Both the position numbers and the translations under genes were made by a program. Shown one piece after another: positions 8,691-18,890 of a DNA stretch of 64,000 bases. Origin of the DNA: JACCXG01 sp963785755 (GTDB taxonomy: Bacteria > Acidobacteriota > Vicinamibacteria > Vicinamibacterales > 2-12-FULL-66-21); assembly GCA_963785755.1 (NCBI GenBank), contig CAWAXG010000037.1:62001-126000 (forward strand), read 5' to 3'. The notes under the pieces were generated by a model that saw nothing but the letters and a program-made list of their open reading frames with translations, ran no database searches and had not been told where the DNA came from. Within the stretch, counting starts at the first letter, position 1. Each line of letters opens with the position of its first letter.

Positions 8691-9786
8691 TCCTCAGGTA
8701 CTCGCTGAACATCCTTTGGATTGCCGTGCCGTCCTGCGTGGTGGCCAGCGCGAGCATCAGGAGGACGCGCGCCTTGAGGGGGCCGAGATCTTCGGCCGCG
8801 ATCCGGTAGGGGGTCGAGGGAGTCGTGGAAGAGACCCATCGAGGGGTGATGCGTCCGTTGCCGGTCCTGGTGCTCGTAACGACGAAAACCCGCTTGTCGG
8901 TCGCGTAGCCGACGCCGACGGTCTGGCTGTCGGTCGTCGCACCGGCGCCGGCCGCCGCGATGACAATGCCCCTGGCGCCCAGATCGACCAGCGCCTTGAT
9001 CGCATCGCCGCTCGCACCCTGATAGACCAGCACGATGTCGACGCGCGGGAGCTCCTCGATCCGGGAGATGTCGAACTCGGCGGCCGCGGTGTGCCGCTTG
9101 GCGCCCGAACGGTAATAAACGACGCGATCGTCATCGACGACGCCGAGCAGTCCGTAGCGGGGGCTCTGGAACGTGTCCAGCCGGTGCGCATCGGTTTTGG
9201 CCACCTCGCGCGCCGCGTTGATCTCGTCGTTCAATACGACGAGGACTCCCTTGCCCCGCGAGGCCGGCTCGGCCGCGACCCTGAAGCCCGCGAGCAGATT
9301 CGCAGGCCCCTCGTAGCCGACCGCATCCGGGTCGCGCATTGACCCAACCACGACCACGGGCTTGTCCGTCTTAACCGTGAGGTTGAGGAAGTACGCGGTC
9401 TCCTCGAGCGTATCGGTACCCATTGTGACGACGATGCCTGCCAGGCCGGGGTCATCGCGAAACGCGGCGTTGATGCGGCGCGCGAGATCGCGCCATTGTC
9501 CCAGCGTCAACGCTGAGCTCGACGTGTTCGCGAACTGTTCGGTCTCGACCCTGACGTGACGGGCGAGCGTTGGCACCGACTTGACGAGCTCGTCGGCGGA
9601 CAACCGTCCGGCGGCCCGGTTCGAGATCGTTCCACCGGTGGCGATCAACCTGACTTTGGGAAGTGGGGATTGCGAGGGCTGCCAGGCCGCGCCGGAGGTC
9701 GAGGACTGCGCGGCGAACATCGCGCCGGTGACTGCGACTCCAATCAGGAAGATCGAGCCGACGCTGATTGGCCGCGACCGACGCAT
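8620..9786 (-). CDS. Secreted type II L-asparaginase
   Basis: Hydrolyses asparagine to aspartate and ammonia; the signal peptide (MRRSRP, hydrophobic core, AQSS) indicates a periplasmic or exported enzyme. The first catalytic threonine is Thr50 in LIATGGTIS and the second lies in VTMGTDTLEETAYFL. SMRDPDAVGYEGPANL is the usual segment that follows. The 388-aa length is longer than usual for the family. The last roughly 20 residues (starting PVARDFSPASR) are encoded by the dispersed hairpin element at 8615-8690, so the original C-terminus was probably near RMFSEYL. A small gene lies directly upstream on the same strand. Confidence 0.9.
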   Translation of the reverse strand: MRRSRPISVGSIFLIGVAVTGAMFAAQSSTSGAAWQPSQSPLPKVRLIATGGTISNRAAGRLSADELVKSVPTLARHVRVETEQFANTSSSALTLGQWRDLARRINAAFRDDPGLAGIVVTMGTDTLEETAYFLNLTVKTDKPVVVVGSMRDPDAVGYEGPANLLAGFRVAAEPASRGKGVLVVLNDEINAAREVAKTDAHRLDTFQSPRYGLLGVVDDDRVVYYRSGAKRHTAAAEFDISRIEELPRVDIVLVYQGASGDAIKALVDLGARGIVIAAAGAGATTDSQTVGVGYATDKRVFVVTSTRTGNGRITPRWVSSTTPSTPYRIAAEDLGPLKARVLLMLALATTQDGTAIQRMFSEYLRTPVARDFSPASRGPDDPDVQPRR

Positions 9787-9793
9787 TCGGTCA

Positions 9794-10009
9794 CTATACT
9801 CTCGATGGGCGCTGTCCGTGGGCGAGCGACAGCCAGCGACTGAGTTGTCGCGCCGCCTCGTCCGGGGTTTTTCCGTAGAACGGCATCAACGCCGCCGAGC
9901 CGCCGGGTAAGCGGGCGATCTGTGCACGCCATTGGTTCGTCCCGACGCTGGAGACTTCGATGTGGTACTCACGGCCGTTGATGATCTGTTCGAAACGATG
10001 CACGATCAC
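9794..10009 (-). CDS. Small hypothetical protein
   Basis: Product of 71 aa starting at GTG 10009. The sequence (MIVHRFEQIINGREYHIEV, then WRAQIARLPG and DEAARQLSRWLSL) reads as a compact soluble domain: a beta-rich first half and a C-terminal amphipathic helix. It resembles the many short proteins with a 'xxGREYxIEVxxxxxxxWRA' opening found in soil bacteria, but I cannot name a family. Its stop is 7 bp from the asparaginase start, so the two may share a transcript. Confidence 0.6.
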   Translation of the reverse strand: MIVHRFEQIINGREYHIEVSSVGTNQWRAQIARLPGGSAALMPFYGKTPDEAARQLSRWLSLAHGQRPSRV

Positions 10010-10173
10010 TTTCCAGTCGGGACGATGACGGGCTGTTGAATGCTCAAACGAGTCGCGATTCTAGCGAGTCGACGAAAGCGTTCAAGCGAAAGGAAAACCG
10101 AAGGCGCATCAACACAGTGCAACAGCCGCGTTTTACTCCACGAACACATTGAAAAAAGATCAGTCTGCTGCCG

Positions 10174-10216
10174 TTCTCCACAGGCATTCCACGTTTCTTC
10201 CACAGCTTTTCCACAG
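10174..10216 (+). promoter_or_regulatory. Three direct DnaA-box-like TCCACAG motifs
   Basis: TTCTCCACAG, TCTTCCACAG and TTTTCCACAG occur in the same orientation within 43 bp, in a locally AT-richer stretch that contains a run of six A. Compared with the consensus TTATCCACA, two of the three differ at one position. No dnaA, dnaN or other replication gene is nearby, so this may be a DnaA-titration or regulatory cluster, or chance. Confidence 0.35.
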
Positions 10217-10298
10217 GCCTGCGAATATTGGCGATCGTGATGGTCTCCGGCGCCGTTTCTTGACGCGTTTCCACCCGCGCATTACGCTGGCACATCGA

Positions 10299-11738
10299 AT
10301 GGGTCAGTCCCCCTTCCGGAGCCTGTTTCGCGCCGCTGGCCCCGCGTGCCTCCTCTTCTGGGCAGTCGTTGCCGTCGTGTCGCCGGCTCACGCCGGCGCC
10401 AGGCAGTCGGTTGCCGAACAGACCGATGCGGTGCTCTACCGGGTGTTTCTCCGCGACGGCGGCATGCTCGTGAGCTACGGCGAATTCGCGCACATGGGCG
10501 ATCGCGTCGTGCTGTCGATCCCGATTGGCGGCACCAACTCGAGCCCGGTGCTGCATCTGGTGACGATCCAGTCAGCCGACGTGGACTGGGACCGGACGAA
10601 TTCGTACGCGCAGGCCGCGCGGTCGCGCCGCTACGCCGACACGCGCGGCGAGATCGACTATGGCAAGCTGACCCGCGACGTGGCCGATGCGCTGTTCCAG
10701 GCCGGGTCCGTCGCGGATCCGGCCAGGCGCCTGGCGCTCGCCGAAGCCGCGCGCAAGCAGCTCGTCGAGTGGCCGCAGCAGCATTTTGGGTATCGGGCCG
10801 AAGAAATTGCCCAGATGTCAGCCTGGCTCGACCAGGTCGTCTCCGAGCTGCGAGTGGCAGCCGGGCAGTCGCGTTTCGAGTTGACGCTGGTCGCGAGCAC
10901 GCCGGCGGCGGCCCCTCCGGTGCAGCTGCTCCCGTCTCCCGATTTCCGGGAACGCGTGGACTTCGCGCTCGTCGCCGCGCGAAAGACGACCGATTCGGCT
11001 GAACGGATCTCTCTCCTGCGCGCGGTCATGGATTCGCTTCAGCCGGTTGCGCCGGCGGGCAGCTGGATGGCGTCGCTCCATGCCGACGTCTCTGCGCAGC
11101 TCGAGGTCGAGTTGAAGACCGACCGCGCGTACGCGGATCTCACGAAGCAGACTCTCACCCGCGCTTCGTGGTACGCCGATCGCGCCGACGTCCGCGGACT
11201 GGAGTCGCTCGTCAGAAGCGTGCTCGAAGCGGACACCAGGCTGCAGCGGGCACGCCCGGCCGATGTCGCCGGTCTTCTCGCGGCGCTCGACGCGCGGATC
11301 GATGGCGCCCGGCGCCTTCGTCTCGCGCACGATGCCTGGGTGCTGCGAACGGCGTTGCTTCGGACCTATTGGCAGGAAATCCGTCAGGGAATGGACCGGC
11401 TGCTCGGCGTCCGGATCTGGCTCACCGACGTCCGGCAGCTCGCCGGGCCGTCCCCCGACGCGCTCCGCCGTCTGGCTTTCGACGCCGAGTATGCCGGCCA
11501 TCAGATCGCGAAGGTGAAGCCGCCGGCCGAAGTGGCCAGCGCGCACTCCACGCTTGGCTCGGCCTCGCGCATGGCAGTCCGTGCGGCCAAGGCGCGCCTC
11601 GACGCGCTGCGCTCGGGGAGCATGGAAGGGGCATGGGAAGCCTCGTCGGCCGCGGCCGGCGCGCTTCTGCTGCTGGATCAATCCGTCCTCGAGCTGCGGA
11701 AGATCACACGCGAACCGTCGCCTCTCCGCCCTCGATGA
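10299..11738 (+). CDS. Secreted hypothetical protein, alpha-helical
   Basis: Product of 479 aa. ATG 10299 is chosen because it opens a signal peptide (MGQSPFRSLFRAAG, hydrophobic core, AHAGARQS); the frame is open 150 nt further upstream but that stretch contains the DnaA-box-like motifs. After a beta-rich N-terminal part (VLYRVFLRDGGMLVSYGEF) the protein is rich in Ala, Arg and Leu and predicted largely helical by eye. No catalytic or binding motif is recognised. It precedes addB by 28 bp on the same strand, but its exported nature makes a shared function unlikely. Confidence 0.72.
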   Translation: MGQSPFRSLFRAAGPACLLFWAVVAVVSPAHAGARQSVAEQTDAVLYRVFLRDGGMLVSYGEFAHMGDRVVLSIPIGGTNSSPVLHLVTIQSADVDWDRTNSYAQAARSRRYADTRGEIDYGKLTRDVADALFQAGSVADPARRLALAEAARKQLVEWPQQHFGYRAEEIAQMSAWLDQVVSELRVAAGQSRFELTLVASTPAAAPPVQLLPSPDFRERVDFALVAARKTTDSAERISLLRAVMDSLQPVAPAGSWMASLHADVSAQLEVELKTDRAYADLTKQTLTRASWYADRADVRGLESLVRSVLEADTRLQRARPADVAGLLAALDARIDGARRLRLAHDAWVLRTALLRTYWQEIRQGMDRLLGVRIWLTDVRQLAGPSPDALRRLAFDAEYAGHQIAKVKPPAEVASAHSTLGSASRMAVRAAKARLDALRSGSMEGAWEASSAAAGALLLLDQSVLELRKITREPSPLRPR

Positions 11739-11766
11739 GTGACTGGGTGTCCGGTACGAATTCCTG

Positions 11767-14756
11767 GTGGTAACTCCCCGCGTCAGTCGATTGCTCCGCG
11801 CTGCTGACTTGCGCGGGGTGCCGCGCACGATCCTTTCCGTCATGCCGCGCGGGTGGGAGGCGCGTGCCGCCGCGATCGTGGTCCCGACGCGAAGCGCCGC
11901 CGAAGAGCTGCGGCGGACCGTCGAGGATCTGATCCTCGATCGTCACGGCGATGCTGCGGTCCTCCTTCCCGATCTCGTCACGCGCAGCGAGCTTTATCTC
12001 AACCTCCACGCGAGGCTCGGTGATGCGCCGGCGCTGCTGACCGAGTTCGAGCGTGAGGTGCTGCTGAGGCTGGCGGCGGATGACGCACGGGCTCAGGGCG
12101 TCGAGGCGCCGTTTCGACTGCGGCCTGGTCTCCTGGCAGCCGGTACTGGGGTTCTACGACGAGCTGCGGCGCCGCGGCCGGTCGATCGACACGTTCGATC
12201 GGCTGGTCAGGGAGCGGCTCGAGCCGGGCAGCGAATCGGATCGAGGCGCGGCGCGGCTGCTCAGGCAGACGGACTTTCTGTCGAGCACGTTCGCGGCGTT
12301 CGAACGCCGCGTCGCCGACAGCGGCAGAATCGACGAGCACGCGCTTCGGGCGCTGCTGCTCTCGTCACCGCTGCGGAAGCCGTATCGCCACATCATTCTC
12401 TGTGTCGGCGATCAGGCCGCTGACCCTCGCGGGTTGTGGCCCGCGGATTTCGACCTGCTCACACGGATCCCGGGTCTCCTGCATCTGGACGTGGTGGCCA
12501 CCGAGCGCGCGCTTGCAGCCGGTTTTCACCAGCGGCTCCACGACACCCTCCCTGGAATGGATGAGGACCGCCCGATTCCCGAAGCGGTGCCGCCGGCCCT
12601 CATCGCCCCGGCGGCCCCCGAGCGGGAGGCACCGTCATTCCACTTCGTGTGCCGGGATCGCGAGGAAGAGCTGGTCGATGCGGCGCGCTGGATACGGCAT
12701 CGCGCGAGGCAGGCCAGCCGCCGCGAAGAGATCCCGGCGCTCCACCGTACCGCGGTCGTCTTTCAACGGCCGCTGCCTTACCTGTATCTTGCGCGACAGG
12801 TCCTGGGCTCGGCGAAGATTCCCTACCAGGCGGCCGATGCCCTGCCGCTGGCGGCCGAGCCGATGGCCGCCGCAATCGATCTCATCTTCGCCGTGGTGAA
12901 CGAGGAGGCGACCCGCGCGTCGCTCGTCGAGCTGATGGCATCGGCGCAGTGGTCGTTCGCTGATCCGGCGGATCCCGATCGACCGATCGACAGTCATCAG
13001 TCAGCCGCGCTCGACCGCGTGCTGCAACAGTCGAAGTACCTCGGCGGCTGGGAACGGCTGCGCCTTCTGGCCGGCAGCGTCTCGGCGCGGACCGCTTCCG
13101 CGACTCGCGAGGCGGCGCTCTGGCGGCGGGCCGCGCCCGCGATCGCCGCGGCCGCGGCCGCGTGCGTCGACCTCGAAGCCATCGCAACGGCGCCGACCGC
13201 GTCGGCGCAAATCGATCGGCTGCTGGGGTTCGTCGCGCAGCATGAACGTCCGCCCGGCGAAACCGATCCGGAGCATGAGCGCCACGCGCGCGCGCGCGGA
13301 GCCATCCTCGGGGCGCTCGCGGCGCTTCGCGGCGCGCACGAACAGTTCGACGATCGCCCCCAGCCAGTGGGCGAGCTGATCGCGACCATCCGGCGCTGGA
13401 TAGAAGGGCAGACGTTCGCGCCGCGCGCCGGGCAGGAAGGCGTGCTGCTGCTCGACGCCGCCGCGGCAGCGTTCGCGGATATGGACGAGGTCAGGCTGGT
13501 GGGGCTCGTCGAGGCGGACTGGCCGAACCGTGCCGGCAGCAGCATTTTCTATCCTGCGTCGTTGTTGAAGGATCTGGGTTGGGCGTCTGAGGCGGAGCGG
13601 ATCGGTGCGGCTCGCGCGCAGTTCCAGGATCTGCTCTTTCTCGCGCACCAGCGGGTGGCCGTCTCGTCGTTCACGCTCGAAGAAGACGCACTGATCCCGC
13701 CGTCCCCCTTCCTCGACGATCTCCCGTCGAGCGGCCTCGTTCTCCAGCGGCCTGAAGCGCCGCCCGCGACACGCATCTTTGCGCACGAAGCGCTGGCCAT
13801 GTCCCCGGTCGTGCCCGATGCGATCGCCGGCAGCCCTCGCGCGTGGCTGCAGATGAGGCTCGAGCGGACCGCTGCCGCCGATCCGAGGTACCGCGGCGCT
13901 GTCGGCGCGCGCCAGCCGGAGGCGTATGCGGTGAGCCGGATCGAACGGTACCTTGCGTGTCCATTCAAATATTTTTCTGAAACCGTGCTCAAGCTGGACG
14001 AGGAGCGTGAAGATGAATCCGGGCTGACGCCGCAGGAGCGCGGCCAGCTGCTGCACGGCGTGTTCGAGGCGTTCTTCACCGAATGGCGGAAGCGAGGCGG
14101 CACCACTATCACCACTCAGACCCTCGACGCTGCCGTGACGCTGTTTGCCGACGTCGCCGCATCTCTTCTGCAGGGATTGCCCGAAGCGGACCGTGCGCTC
14201 GAACGAACCTATCTGCTGGGCTCGGCCGCCTCTCCCGGTCTCGCGGAGCGGGCCTTTGCGTTCGAGATCGAGCACGGCGTCGGCGTGGTCGAGCGCCTCA
14301 TCGAGTACCGAGTTCGACGGATCGTTCCGCTTCGAAGGTGCGGAAGGCGTTCGCGACGTGCGCCTTCGCGGCAAGGCCGATCGCATCGATCTGCTGACTG
14401 ACGGCACTGTGCGGGTGATCGACTACAAGCTCGGACGGGCGCCCAAGCCCGCTCGGGTGCTTCAGCTGCCGATCTACGGCGTCTGCGCCGAACAGCAGCT
14501 GGCCGGATACCGCGGGCGGACGTGGACGCTCGGGCGGGCGGGGTACGTCGCATTCCGGGAAAAGAACCCATTCGTCGAGCTTCGTGGCCGGAGCGGCAGC
14601 CTTGAAGAAGCGTTGCGCGACGGACAGCAGCGTCTTCTGACCGCCGTCGAGCAGATCGAAGCCGGCGAGTTCCCCGTGAGTCCGGACGAGCCCTGGACGT
14701 GTACGCGCTGCGGCTTCTCCCACGTGTGTCGAAAGGACTACGTCGGCGATGAGTAG
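11767..14756 (+). CDS. addB: AddB-like nuclease subunit of AddAB, two frame breaks
   Basis: Partner of the helicase AddA in processing double-strand DNA ends for recombination. The protein is encoded in three consecutive frames. It passes from the first to the second at about 12142 (extra G in GCCGGTACTG) and from the second to the third at about 14308 (extra C in GAGTACCGAG). Removing both bases gives roughly 995 aa from GTG 11767. The C-terminal PD-(D/E)XK nuclease is visible as LRGKADRIDLL, VIDYKLG and LQLPIYG. The four cysteines of the iron-sulphur staple are in ERYLACPFKYF and TCTRCGFSHVCRKDY. The gene overlaps addA by 8 bp. Conserved residues on both sides of each break argue against a true pseudogene. 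Confidence 0.82.
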
Positions 14757-17700
14757 GCGGGACGGGAAGGCCCCGGCCGGGCCCGTGTCGCAGTTGTCGC
14801 TGTTCGGAGCGCCGACCGTCGCGCCGGCATCGCCGGAGCCCGCGACGCCGCTCGATCCGGATAGCGCCGCGCGCGCCTTCGCCGTCGATCCCCGACACAA
14901 CGTCGTTCTGGAAGCGTCGGCAGGCACCGGGAAGACATCGGTCCTCGTCGCCCGTTACGTCAACCTGCTGAAGGCCGGCGTCGATCCCGCCAATATCCTG
15001 GCGATTACGTTCACCAGGAAGGCCGCCGCGGAAATGCGCGAGCGGATCATCCGTGAGCTCAAGCTCGCTGCTGACCGATCCGAGCTCGACTCCGCGCGCT
15101 GGCTGGAACTTCGCGACCGGCTGGGCGAGATCGCGATCAGCACGATCGACGCGTTCTGCCTGTCCCTGCTGCGGGAATTCCCGCTGGAAGCGGATGTCGA
15201 TCCGGCCTTCGATCTGGCCGATGAGACCGAAATCCCGCGGCTGATGGCCACGGCCCTCGATCGCACGCTCCGGATTCTCGTCAGCCTGAGCGCCAGCGAT
15301 GACGATGTGAGCCTGGTGTTGGCGCAGCTGGGCATCGCGCGAACGCGTGAAGGGCTGGCGACACTGCTCGATCGGCGGCTGGTCGCGTGGGACGCGCTCG
15401 ATCGGTTTCTCGTACGCGGTCCTCGCGGGTTGACCGCGGCGAGTGTCTGCGGCGGCGCCGCATCGGCGCTGCAGGAAATGCTGCAGACCGTTCCTGGCGG
15501 CCTGACGGCGTTTCTGGCGGACGGGCCGTCGGGCCATCCACGGTACGGCCTGTTCCTCCGCGAGGTGCAGCGCCTGGCGTCGCTCGGGGACGCGTCGGAC
15601 GCGGCGATCCGCGGCGTGCTCGAGCGCGTGTCCGGACACTTTCTCACGACCGAGAACCGGGCGCGGAAGGCCGGCACCGCGATCCCGCCGTATAAGCCGG
15701 AGCACTATCCGTCGAAGCCGGCGATGAAGCGTCATCGCGACGCGCTCTTTCAGATTGCGCCGCAGATCGAACAGGTGATGTTCGCCTTCAATCGCGACCT
15801 AAACGTCGTGATGGCGCGCGGCGTCAGGCGGATGTTCGCGATCGCGCTCGAACAGTACCGGCGGGCGCTCGAGGAGCGTTCGGTACTCGACTTCTCCGAC
15901 GTGCTGCAGCGCGCGCTGCAGCTCTTGCGGCAGATGGACGAGTTCTCGCAGAGCCGGTTCCGCCTCGAGTCGCGGTACCACCACGTGCTGGTCGACGAAT
16001 TCCAGGACACGAGCCGCGCGCAGTGGGAGCTGGTGTCGCTGCTCGTGAAGGCGTGGGGCGAGGGCCTCGGGCTCGCGACCAATCCATCGATCTTCATCGT
16101 CGGCGATCGCAAGCAGTCGATCTACCGGTTCCGCGACGCCGAGGTCGCCGTCCTGCACGAGGCGGCTGAGCACATCGAGGGATTGCGGCCGGGCGGCCGC
16201 GCCCGGCGCGCGATCTCGCGCAGCTTCCGCGCATGTCCCGAGCTGTTGCACTTCGTCAACGACGTGTGCACGGAGATTTCGCAGCCCTCACAGAGCGCCG
16301 GCGAGTTCACTTACGACGAGCGGGATCGCTTTCCGGTGGATGTGACCAGTGCGCATACGGACGGCGGCGAGCCGGTTCTCGGCGTGGCCGTCGCGGAGAC
16401 GCCTGACGCGTGCGCCGCAGCCGTCGCGGACGAGATTGCGCGGCTGTTGCGGGAGGCGACCGTCCGCGACAAGTCGACGGGCCTCACGAGGCCGGCCCGG
16501 GCCGGAGACATCGGCATCCTCTTTCGATCGCGGACGAGTCATCGCGAGTTCGAGCGCGAGCTCGGCGGGCGGGGGATTCCCACCTACGTCTACAAAGGGC
16601 TCGGGTTCTTCGACGCCGACGAAATCAAGGACATCACCGCGCTCCTGCGCTACCTCGCCGAGCCCACGTCCAACCTGCGATCGTCTGCGTTTCTCCGCTC
16701 GCGGTTCATCCGCATCTCCGATCGCGGGCTGGCGGCGCTGGCGCCGGAAATCTGGTCGGCGCTTCTCTCCGATCTTCCTCCTCCGGCGCTCGCCACCCTC
16801 GAGGACGAAGACCGGAGAGTGCTCGAGCATGTCCGGCCCTTCGTCAAAGAGTGGCTGATGCAGGTGGATCGCGCCGCGCCGGCCGAGCTGCTCGAACGGA
16901 TCCTCTCCGATACCGCCTATGCCTTCGAGCTCGGTGGAGCGCGCCGCCGGCAGGCGTGGGAAAACCTGAAGAAGATGCGAGGCCTGGTTCGGCGCATTCA
17001 GAACCGCGGCTACGCGACCCTGACCCGAATCGCCGACCACCTCCTGGCGCTGAGCGCGGGTGATGAGTCGAACGCGGTGATCGAGGCGATCGATGCGGTC
17101 AACCTGATGACCGTCCATGCCGCCAAGGGCCTCGAGTTCCCGATCGTCTTCGTCGTCAATCTCGCCAAGGGGGCGAGCGGCCCGCCACGGCCCGTCCGGA
17201 TCGTCGTCGATGGCGGGCCAGGCAGCGCGGATGAGCCCTCGGTCAGCGTCGGGCCCTTCATCTCGGAGACAGACGAGGCCGAGCGGGATCGCGAGCGCCA
17301 CGAAACGCGTCGACTCCTGTATGTCGCCCTCACGCGCGCGCGCGATCGACTCTATCTGGCCGCGACGTTGAAGGATGGCGCGTTCGTGCCCGGCCGCGGC
17401 AGCCTGGCTGAGGTTCTACCCGAGTCGTTGAAAGCTTTCTTCGGACTGGCGAATCAGACGTTCAACGAGGTCGAGACACTGGGATGGAGTGGTGTGTCGG
17501 GACGCGACTACATATGGAGGCTCTGCCGGCCCAATCCGGGCATCGCCCTCGCAGCGGTTCCGGGACAACCCATCGATGAGCCGGATGCAATTAGCCAGCC
17601 TGACGGCGACTTTAGCGAGCTGACTTCTGACACGACTTCGGTCCGGCTTTCGACCAGCGAGTGGATCGGCGACGAGATGGTTGAGGCAGACCGGATCGGC

Positions 17701-18198
17701 GGCGCGCGATCGGGCCGGCTGTTCGGGATCCTGCTGCATCGGTTGTTCGAAGCGGCGGACCACTTTCAGGCCCAGCCCGACAGGAGCGGGGTCGAGAGTC
17801 TTGCGCGCCGCCTGCTGCGAGCCGAGGAAACGGTCGCGCTGGAGAATCCCGAGACGTTCGCCGCTCGAGCCGCCGACGCATGGCTCCTCGCGCGGACGCG
17901 CCCCGACATCGTCCAGGTGATGTCGGCCCAGGAGAGATGGTACGAAGTGCCGTTCTCGATCGCTGTCAGCCACGGCGACGCGACGACCGTCGTGCGAGGA
18001 ACGATTGACTGCGTCGTCCGGGACCCGGATGGCGGGCTGACCGTCGTGGAATTCAAGACCGGGGCGCCGCGCGATTCGCATCAACGGCAGTTGGACTTGT
18101 ACGTGCGGGCCGTGCGAGCGCTCGATGTGCAGGAACGGGAGGCCGCGTCATCGGAATCCGCTCATGAGGGGGTGCGTGGCCTGCTGGTGTATCTGTGA
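14749..18198 (+). CDS. addA: AddA-type UvrD-family helicase-nuclease
   Basis: ATP-driven helicase and nuclease that forms the AddAB complex with the upstream gene. The 1149-aa protein has Walker A ASAGTGKTS (residues 56-64), motif Ia AITFTRKAAAEMR, Walker B VDEFQDTSRAQWEL (near 415) and motif III VGDRKQSIYRFRDA. It also has motif V LMTVHAAKGLEFPIVFVV and motif VI RRLLYVALTRARDRLYLA. The C-terminal nuclease has GTIDCVVRD and VVEFKTG (Glu near 1101), followed by HQRQLDLY. All motifs are intact in one frame, unlike addB. The ATG lies inside the addB stop region and the TGA overlaps the next gene's GTG, so the three genes are translationally coupled. Confidence 0.94.
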   Translation: MSRRDGKAPAGPVSQLSLFGAPTVAPASPEPATPLDPDSAARAFAVDPRHNVVLEASAGTGKTSVLVARYVNLLKAGVDPANILAITFTRKAAAEMRERIIRELKLAADRSELDSARWLELRDRLGEIAISTIDAFCLSLLREFPLEADVDPAFDLADETEIPRLMATALDRTLRILVSLSASDDDVSLVLAQLGIARTREGLATLLDRRLVAWDALDRFLVRGPRGLTAASVCGGAASALQEMLQTVPGGLTAFLADGPSGHPRYGLFLREVQRLASLGDASDAAIRGVLERVSGHFLTTENRARKAGTAIPPYKPEHYPSKPAMKRHRDALFQIAPQIEQVMFAFNRDLNVVMARGVRRMFAIALEQYRRALEERSVLDFSDVLQRALQLLRQMDEFSQSRFRLESRYHHVLVDEFQDTSRAQWELVSLLVKAWGEGLGLATNPSIFIVGDRKQSIYRFRDAEVAVLHEAAEHIEGLRPGGRARRAISRSFRACPELLHFVNDVCTEISQPSQSAGEFTYDERDRFPVDVTSAHTDGGEPVLGVAVAETPDACAAAVADEIARLLREATVRDKSTGLTRPARAGDIGILFRSRTSHREFERELGGRGIPTYVYKGLGFFDADEIKDITALLRYLAEPTSNLRSSAFLRSRFIRISDRGLAALAPEIWSALLSDLPPPALATLEDEDRRVLEHVRPFVKEWLMQVDRAAPAELLERILSDTAYAFELGGARRRQAWENLKKMRGLVRRIQNRGYATLTRIADHLLALSAGDESNAVIEAIDAVNLMTVHAAKGLEFPIVFVVNLAKGASGPPRPVRIVVDGGPGSADEPSVSVGPFISETDEAERDRERHETRRLLYVALTRARDRLYLAATLKDGAFVPGRGSLAEVLPESLKAFFGLANQTFNEVETLGWSGVSGRDYIWRLCRPNPGIALAAVPGQPIDEPDAISQPDGDFSELTSDTTSVRLSTSEWIGDEMVEADRIGGARSGRLFGILLHRLFEAADHFQAQPDRSGVESLARRLLRAEETVALENPETFAARAADAWLLARTRPDIVQVMSAQERWYEVPFSIAVSHGDATTVVRGTIDCVVRDPDGGLTVVEFKTGAPRDSHQRQLDLYVRAVRALDVQEREAASSESAHEGVRGLLVYL

Positions 18199-18710
18199 TT
18201 CACACGATCGGACACTCGATTCATCCCCAGGAAGCATTTGCCTCGCTGCTGCAGGCGCACGGCATTCGACAACTCGCGGATGTGCGACTCATCCCGCAAT
18301 CCAGACGGCAGCCTCATTTTTGTCGGGATTCGCTCGACTTATTTCTGCGCCTGCACGGAATTGCCTATCGTCATTTTCCCGAACTGGGTGGACGGCGCAG
18401 ACCCAGGGCCGACTCAGCCAACACGGCCTGGCGTGAAGAGGCGTTTCGCGGGTATGCGGACTACATGGAGACGCCTGTGTTTGAGCGTGCGATTGAATCC
18501 CTCATTCAATTCTCCGGTGGCGCCTCCAGCGTGGTGATGTGCGCGGAATCAGTGTGGTGGCGCTGTCACCGGCGGTTGCTGTCGGACGCGCTGGTGGTTC
18601 GCGGAGTCGCGGTTTTTCACATTTTGTCGGCCGCGGCCGCTAAGCCCCATGAGCTGAGCGAGTTCGCCCGTGTCGAGCACGGCAGGCTGACCTACCCGGG
18701 CCTGATCTGA
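18195..18710 (+). CDS. DUF488 domain protein
   Basis: Product of 171 aa of the DUF488 family, whose biochemical role is not established. The family hallmarks are seen: TIGHSIHPQEAFASLL at the N-terminus, LADVRLIPQSRR, YRHFPELGGRR, the central WREEAFRGYADYM, and CAESVWWRCHRRLLSDAL with a conserved Cys and CHR near the C-terminus. Translation starts at GTG 18195, overlapping the addA stop by four bases (GTGA). Genes of this family often sit near DNA-repair genes; here the coupling to addAB fits that pattern but does not prove it. Confidence 0.88.
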   Translation: MIHTIGHSIHPQEAFASLLQAHGIRQLADVRLIPQSRRQPHFCRDSLDLFLRLHGIAYRHFPELGGRRRPRADSANTAWREEAFRGYADYMETPVFERAIESLIQFSGGASSVVMCAESVWWRCHRRLLSDALVVRGVAVFHILSAAAAKPHELSEFARVEHGRLTYPGLI

Positions 18711-18890
18711 CGGCGGGATGTCCTGACCAGGTGTCAACCGGCACGATCGGAGCACGATCTGGCCGAAGTGCACGCAACTGCAACGGATCCAGTATTTTCC
18801 GGGGCTCGAGGAACCGTTTGCCCTCATGCGCGGTCTAATCAGATACCTGGCGCCCGTATTGCAGTGATGGGGTGCGACGGGAGGTGCGGT

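Noticed and set aside
10010..10298. Chromosome origin
   Set aside because: Three DnaA-like boxes only, no dnaA, dnaN or extended AT-rich unwinding element.
14209..15735. 508-aa open frame antisense to addB/addA
   Set aside because: Low-complexity Arg-rich translation without motifs; opposite strand encodes conserved AddAB.
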